Assembly: GCF_022138605.1 (NCBI RefSeq)
Contig: NZ_JACBFS010000008.1
Coordinates: forward strand, 124,001-188,000
DNA length: 64,000 nt
Direction: 5' to 3'
Source of the DNA: Xanthobacter sp. NM-25
GTDB lineage: Bacteria > Pseudomonadota > Alphaproteobacteria > Rhizobiales > Xanthobacteraceae
The position numbers were made by a program, and so were the translations under genes. This document shows positions 60,247 to 64,000 of the stretch, one piece after another. Numbering within the stretch: position 1 is the stretch's first letter; every line of letters begins with the position of its first letter. The notes below the pieces were generated by a model, which saw only the letters and a program-made list of their open reading frames with translations, searched no databases and had not been told where the DNA came from.

Positions 60247-60275
60247 CTCCCAAATAGGATATTTCCTATCGGGAG
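60247..60275. promoter_or_regulatory. Nested dyad downstream of the efflux operon, upstream of gadB
   Basis: Outer arms CTCCC/GGGAG enclose the inner perfect dyad ATAGGA-TATT-TCCTAT. It has no T-run. It could be an operator for gadB or a 3' hairpin of the efflux mRNA. Confidence 0.4.
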
Positions 60276-60474
60276 CAGGCGGGCCATGGTGCGAAGCGCC
60301 TGCGGAAGGGGGCCCTTCAATGTCAGACGGTGTGCCACCAAACCGCCACACCGTTGTCACGGTCTAATCCATTTTATTCTTGTTGTTGCATAGCAATGTG
60401 AGATGCTGTTCTCAGGTGACGGTTTCTGGTTGGGGCAGCCGATGAGGTTGCAGGGACCTGGTTCACCGGCGCGA

Positions 60475-60615
60475 CACCTCGTCGAGAGGTGGACGTGCGC
60501 AAGTTCGGTCGAACGGTGGTTGTCCCACGCGGGAAGCGTCGCGAGCGGAGCAAGGAGTTTCGGGGCTTGGTGGCCCCGTAAGATCAAGCCGACGGACACA
60601 GGTGTCCACGGCTTG
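60475..60615 (+). ncRNA. Candidate structured RNA leader of gadB
   Basis: Five consecutive perfect or near-perfect hairpins lie within 141 bases. They are CACCTC-GTCGA-GAGGTG (60475-60491), GTTCG-GT-CGAAC (60503-60514), TCCC-ACGC-GGGA (60523-60534), CGGGGC-N6-GCCCCG (60561-60578), and a 13-pair bulged stem CAAGCCG-ac-GGACAC-ag-GTGTCC-a-CGGCTTG (60585-60615). The ribosome binding site GGGAGG of gadB is 25 bases further on. It does not match a riboswitch class I can recognise. It may regulate gadB, or be an independent small RNA. Confidence 0.45.
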
Positions 60616-60653
60616 AGGTGTAGTGTGCTCTGACTTGAAAGGGAGGCCAAGCT

Positions 60654-62060
60654 TTGACTTCGGACCCGTCCAAAACCAATCTGCGTGACGATCTTCTGGA
60701 TGATGTCTATTCATCCAGCGATCTGCTCGGCAAGCTGCCGAAATTCGAGTTCCCGGCGGTGGAGAAGGAGCCGCGGCACGTCTTCACTGCAGTGCGCGAC
60801 GAGTTGATGCTGGATGGCAATTCGCGTCAGAATCTGGCGACCTTCTGCCAGACCTGGGTCGATGAAGAGATCCGCGACCTCATGGCCTTGTCCATCGACA
60901 AGAACATGATCGACAAGGACGAGTATCCGCAGACCGCGGAGATCGAAGAACGCTGTGTCCACATGCTCGCCGATCTGTGGAACTCGCCCGAGCCCCACAA
61001 GACCATCGGCTGTTCCACCGTGGGGTCGTCCGAGGCCGCCATGCTGGGCGGTCTGGCGCTCAAGTGGCAGTGGCGCAAGAAGCGCGCTGCGGCCGGCAAG
61101 CCGACGGATAAGCCGAACCTCATCTGTGGCCCGGTGCAGATCTGCTGGCACAAGTTCGCGCGGTACTTCGACGTCGAGCTGCGCGAGATCCCGCTCGAGG
61201 GCGATCGGCTCATCATGAATGCCGAGGAAGTGCTCAAGCGGGTGGACGAGAACACCATCGGCGTGGTGCCCACCCTCGGCGTCACCTTCACCTGCCAGTA
61301 CGAGCCGGTGAAGGCGGTGAGCGATGCGCTGGATCAGCTGCAGAAGGACACGGGCCTCGATATCCCGATCCATGTGGACGGCGCCTCTGGCGGCTTCCTC
61401 GCGCCCTTCTGTGCGCCGGATCTGGCGTGGGACTTCCGGCTGCCGCGGGTGAAATCGGTCAACTCCTCCGGCCACAAGTTCGGCCTCGCGCCCCTGGGTG
61501 TGGGCTGGGTGGTGTGGCGGCAGGCGTCCGACCTGCCCGAGGAGCTGGTGTTCAACGTGAACTATCTGGGCGGCAACATGCCCACCTTCGCGCTGAACTT
61601 CTCGCGTCCGGGCGGGCAGGTGATTGCCCAATACTACAACTTCCTGCGGCTCGGCCGCGAAGGCTACGCGAAGATCCAGAACGCCTGCTACGAGACCGCG
61701 CAGTATCTTTCCCGCGAGATCGGCGCCCTCGGGCCGTTCGAGATCCTGTTCGACGGCGACAGCCAGGCCGGCATTCCCGCCCTGTGCTGGAAGCTGAAGG
61801 ATAAGGCGGGCATCGGAGGCTACACCCTCTATGACTTGGCCGACCGGCTGCGCAGCCGCGGCTGGCAGGTGCCGGCCTATTCCATGCCGGCCAATCGCGA
61901 GGATCTGGTGATTCAGCGGATCCTGGTGCGTCACGGCGTCAGCCGCGATCTCGCCAGCCTGCTGCTCGACGACATCAAGCGGTCGTTGGACTATTTCGCT
62001 AAGCATCCGGTGACGAAGCCGCTGACGTCGGCTGAGGCCAGCGGGTTCAACCACAACTGA
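60654..62060 (+). CDS. gadB: Glutamate decarboxylase
   Basis: A 468-residue PLP enzyme that converts glutamate and a proton to GABA and CO2, the core of glutamate-dependent acid resistance. The PLP lysine is K275 in [12 protein letters not shown], and [11 protein letters not shown] and TVGSSEAAM are the other cofactor motifs. The penultimate residue is His (GFNHN), the place of E. coli GadB His465, which blocks the active site at neutral pH. The start is TTG at 60654, 7 bases after GGGAGG. Only this start gives the family N-terminus. gadC and glsA follow. Confidence 0.96.
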   Translation: MTSDPSKTNLRDDLLDDVYSSSDLLGKLPKFEFPAVEKEPRHVFTAVRDELMLDGNSRQNLATFCQTWVDEEIRDLMALSIDKNMIDKDEYPQTAEIEERCVHMLADLWNSPEPHKTIGCSTVGSSEAAMLGGLALKWQWRKKRAAAGKPTDKPNLICGPVQICWHKFARYFDVELREIPLEGDRLIMNAEEVLKRVDENTIGVVPTLGVTFTCQYEPVKAVSDALDQLQKDTGLDIPIHVDGASGGFLAPFCAPDLAWDFRLPRVKSVNSSGHKFGLAPLGVGWVVWRQASDLPEELVFNVNYLGGNMPTFALNFSRPGGQVIAQYYNFLRLGREGYAKIQNACYETAQYLSREIGALGPFEILFDGDSQAGIPALCWKLKDKAGIGGYTLYDLADRLRSRGWQVPAYSMPANREDLVIQRILVRHGVSRDLASLLLDDIKRSLDYFAKHPVTKPLTSAEASGFNHN

Positions 62061-62068
62061 CACGAGCC

Positions 62069-62126
62069 GGCCGCGGGCACGCACCAGGCGTGCTCGCGGT
62101 GGCCGGGCGGGCTTCGGCCCGCCTTT
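62069..62126 (+). terminator. Two hairpins between gadB and gadC
   Basis: First hairpin 62069-62104: GCACGC-ACCAG-GCGTGC extended by CCGCG/CGCGG arms. Second hairpin 62106-62123: GGCGGGC-TTCG-GCCCGCC followed by TTTG. The UUCG loop makes the second very stable. With only three T's it may be a partial terminator or an mRNA processing/stability element setting the gadB to gadC ratio. Confidence 0.55.
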
Positions 62127-62252
62127 GGCGCGCGGGTGGGTGGAGCTGAGGCGCCACCGGCCGTGCGCCATATGCCTTGCGCACTTTGATTGGGGGCGGG
62201 CATTTCCGTCCGGGATAGGCCCGCGGGCCGTGGCAAGACAGGGGCATTCAGC

Positions 62253-63779
62253 ATGGCGACCAGCGCCGCAACCGCACCGGTAAAGCAACTCACACTTCTT
62301 GGCTTCTTCGCCATCACCGCCTCCATGGTGATGGCGGTCTATGAGTATCCCACCTTCGCGACATCGGGCTTCAGCCTGGTGTTTTTCCTGCTTTTGGCGG
62401 GCATCTTGTGGTTCATTCCGGTGGCGCTCTGCGCGGCGGAAATGGCCACCGTGGAAGGCTGGGAGGAAGGTGGTGTGTTCGCCTGGGTGTCCAATACCCT
62501 GGGTGAGCGCTGGGGCTTTGCGGCCATCTCCTTCACCTATCTGGAGATCGCCATCGGCTTTCTGCCGATGCTCTACTTCGTTCTGGGCGCGCTCTCCTAC
62601 ATCCTCAACTGGCCAGCGCTGAACAATGACCCGGTGGTGAAGACCATTGCTGCCATCGTGCTGCTGTGGGTGCTCGCCTTCACGCAGTTCGGCGGCACCA
62701 AATACACCGCGCAGATCGCCAAGCTCGGCTTCTTCGCCGGCATTCTGGTGCCGGCGCTGCTGCTGGTGGTGCTGGCGGTGTGGCATCTGGCCAGCGGCGC
62801 TAAGCTCGAGATCGTGATGGATGCCACGACCTTCTTCCCCGACTTCACCAAGATCGGGACGCTGGTGGTGTTCGTCGCCTTCATCCTGTCCTACATGGGC
62901 GTGGAGGCCTCGGCCACCCACGTGAACGAGATGGCGAACCCCGGCCGGGATTATCCCATTGCCATGTTCCTGCTGATGATCGCGGCCATCGTGCTGAGCT
63001 CCATCGGCGGTCTGGCGGTGGCCTCGGTGGTGCCGCTGGATCAGATCAACCTGTCGGCCGGCGTGGTGCAGACCTTCCAGGCCCTTATCAGCGCCCATGG
63101 CCCCGGCTTTGAGTGGGTGGTGCGTGTGGTGGCGGCCCTGCTGGTTCTGGGCGTTCTGGCGGAAATCGCCGCCTGGATCGTGGGCCCCTCGCGCGGCATG
63201 TATGTGACCGCCCAGCACGGCATCCTGCCGACGGTGGCGGCCAAGGTGAACAAGAATGGCGTGCCGGTGCCGCTGGTGATCTTCCAGCTGTGCATCACCA
63301 CGCTGGCCATCATCGTGTTCACCAACATGTCGGGCAGCAACATGTCGTTCCTGATCGCCATGTCGCTCACCGTCGTGCTCTACCTCATCACCTACTTCCT
63401 GCTGTTCCTCGCCTACATCAACCTCACCCTGAAGCACCCGGAGAAGAAGCGCGGCTATCGCCTGCCGGGCAGCACCGGCTTCCGCGTGCTGGTGGCGGCG
63501 GTGGGCTTCATCATCTCGGCCATGGCGTTCGTCATCTCCTTCGTGCCGCCGAGCGGCCTGCCGGGTGGTGATGCCGACGAGATCTATGTGGGGCTGCTGG
63601 TGGTGAGCTTCCTGATCGTCCTGGTCATTCCGTTCATCGTCTATGCCGTGCACACGAAGAAGGGGAAGACGCCCCAGGCCGATCTCGTTCACATCAAGTC
63701 GCACAACGCGCCCGAAGGCCACTTCTTCGTGCACCCCCGCGCGCGGCCGACCCATATCCTGGTGCCGCGCGACAAGTGA
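62253..63779 (+). CDS. gadC: Glutamate/gamma-aminobutyrate antiporter, APC family
   Basis: A 508-residue, 12-helix inner-membrane exchanger that imports glutamate and exports GABA. It starts with [29 protein letters not shown] first helix (key words [12 protein letters not shown]), and has [13 protein letters not shown] (helix 2-3) and [13 protein letters not shown]. The C-terminal ~35 residues leave the membrane and hold five histidines ([24 protein letters not shown], cited by key residues H-SH-H-H-H). E. coli GadC uses a C-terminal plug to shut the channel at neutral pH. AGGGG precedes the ATG at 62253. Confidence 0.93.
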   Translation: MATSAATAPVKQLTLLGFFAITASMVMAVYEYPTFATSGFSLVFFLLLAGILWFIPVALCAAEMATVEGWEEGGVFAWVSNTLGERWGFAAISFTYLEIAIGFLPMLYFVLGALSYILNWPALNNDPVVKTIAAIVLLWVLAFTQFGGTKYTAQIAKLGFFAGILVPALLLVVLAVWHLASGAKLEIVMDATTFFPDFTKIGTLVVFVAFILSYMGVEASATHVNEMANPGRDYPIAMFLLMIAAIVLSSIGGLAVASVVPLDQINLSAGVVQTFQALISAHGPGFEWVVRVVAALLVLGVLAEIAAWIVGPSRGMYVTAQHGILPTVAAKVNKNGVPVPLVIFQLCITTLAIIVFTNMSGSNMSFLIAMSLTVVLYLITYFLLFLAYINLTLKHPEKKRGYRLPGSTGFRVLVAAVGFIISAMAFVISFVPPSGLPGGDADEIYVGLLVVSFLIVLVIPFIVYAVHTKKGKTPQADLVHIKSHNAPEGHFFVHPRARPTHILVPRDK

Positions 63780-63781
63780 GC

Positions 63782-63835
63782 GCCGGACCGATCCGGCTTG
63801 CGACGCTCCGGGCGGGTGCATTGCATCCGCCCGTC
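63782..63835 (+). repeat. Two hairpins between gadC and glsA
   Basis: GCCGGA-CCGA-TCCGGC (63782-63797) starts right after the gadC stop codon and is followed by a long dyad of CGGGCGGGTGCA and TGCATCCGCCCG (about 63809-63835, one G-T type mismatch). No T-run. Confidence 0.55.
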
Positions 63836-63857
63836 CTCCCGAGAACAGGACCATCCC

Positions 63858-64000
63858 ATGTCATCATCTGACATCGAAGCGGCCATGGCCGCCGGCTATG
63901 CCGCCGCGAAGGCCACCAGCGGCGGCAAGAATGCCGACTACATTCCCTTCCTCGCCTCCGTCCCGTCCGATCTCCTTGGCGTTGCCGTCGTCACCGCCGA
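63858..64000 (+). CDS. glsA: Glutaminase (partial, cut by the right edge)
   Basis: The 47 visible codons start [18 protein letters not shown] and contain [24 protein letters not shown], the conserved N-terminus of serine-dependent beta-lactamase-related glutaminase (GKVADYIPxLA...LGIAV). The enzyme releases ammonia and glutamate from glutamine. Its place after gadC matches acid-resistance loci in which GlsA both neutralises protons by ammonia and feeds GadB. The rest of the protein, with the catalytic Ser-Lys pair, is outside the window. Confidence 0.85.
   Translation, partial: MSSSDIEAAMAAGYAAAKATSGGKNADYIPFLASVPSDLLGVAVVTA

Larger units (their letters stand above)
60172..60653. other. Structured leader/intergenic region upstream of gadB
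   Basis: About 480 bases. The first half is less GC-rich and carries a compound dyad (60247-60275: CTCCC, then ATAGGA-TATT-TCCTAT, then GGGAG) and likely promoter DNA around 60355-60410. The second half is a chain of perfect hairpins ending 26 bases before the gadB ribosome binding site (separate entry). No convincing protein-coding frame: the 76-codon frame from 60403 has no ribosome binding site. Confidence 0.6.

Noticed and set aside
60403..60633. 76-codon frame in the gadB leader
   Set aside because: No ribosome binding site, and its sequence is dominated by self-complementary stems, so an RNA role is more likely.
60711..63854. Open frame of over 1,000 codons antisense to gadB and gadC
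   Set aside because: His/Arg/Gly-rich composition and complete overlap with two well recognised genes show it is a shadow frame.

Overview
The window is a stretch of chromosome from a GC-rich alphaproteobacterium, most likely order Hyphomicrobiales (Rhizobiales) and possibly Xanthobacteraceae. This rests on recognising alphaproteobacterial versions of S4, L33, DivK, PurC, PurB and GroEL, and on marker families such as Usg, DUF1476 (F1-ATPase zeta inhibitor), DUF3572, DUF1489 and a GPR/RgsE-like polar giant. No phage, transposon, integrase, CRISPR array, tRNA or rRNA gene was seen. Gene density is that of a core chromosome. Many long open frames lie antisense to real genes and are GC-bias shadows, so they are left out.

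Layout. 1-6.6 kb: the N-terminal 998 residues of a giant helical membrane-anchored protein (minus strand), then ferredoxin, glutamate racemase and a lytic transglycosylase, then a glutamine amidotransferase-like gene. 6.7-8 kb: rpsD with a clear promoter and terminator, and the zeta ATPase inhibitor. 8.4-15.3 kb: the purine cluster purC-purS-(75-aa protein)-purQ-purL, followed by bolA, a monothiol glutaredoxin and a small membrane protein, with purB convergent. 15.4-17.5 kb: DNA polymerase IV with an N-terminal zinc ribbon, DUF3572, and divK. 18-26.3 kb: EamA transporter, moaA, DUF971, rpmG, MFS transporter, NUDIX, DUF983 and RNase R. 26.4-29.1 kb: the groES-groEL operon under a CIRCE element. 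Its 3' untranslated region carries five tandem copies of an 86-88 bp unit that includes the end of groEL itself. 29-38.3 kb: usg, exoD, queA-tgt, isovaleryl-CoA dehydrogenase, a YdcF-type protein, several DUF proteins, an XRE-cupin regulator, thiD and a stand-alone Lrp-type domain. 38.5-40.6 kb: a membrane O-acyltransferase with a C-terminal SGNH-like domain. 40.6-50.6 kb: a fatty-acid degradation region, MerR regulator-thiolase-FadN-type bifunctional enzyme-acyl-CoA dehydrogenase-SCP2, divergent from fadL and fadD. 50.6-54.9 kb: an anion transporter, PPK2, a YrhK-like membrane protein and a choloylglycine-hydrolase-family enzyme. 55.4-60.2 kb: a tripartite efflux operon with the order of E. 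coli ytcA-mdtNOP. 60.6-64 kb: a glutamate-dependent acid resistance cluster gadB-gadC-glsA, cut by the right edge.

How the genes work together. FadL imports long-chain fatty acids, FadD activates them, and the acyl-CoA dehydrogenase, FadN-type enzyme and thiolase shorten them, probably under the MerR regulator. Glutaminase would supply glutamate and ammonia, GadB would decarboxylate glutamate and consume a proton, and GadC would exchange the GABA for more glutamate. PurS, PurQ and PurL form the FGAM synthetase complex. BolA and the CGFS glutaredoxin form an iron-sulfur partner pair.

The two observations most worth following are the tandemly duplicated groEL tail inside the groESL 3' UTR and the hairpin-rich leader in front of gadB. 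All functional calls are by reading the sequence and recalling families; no search was run.
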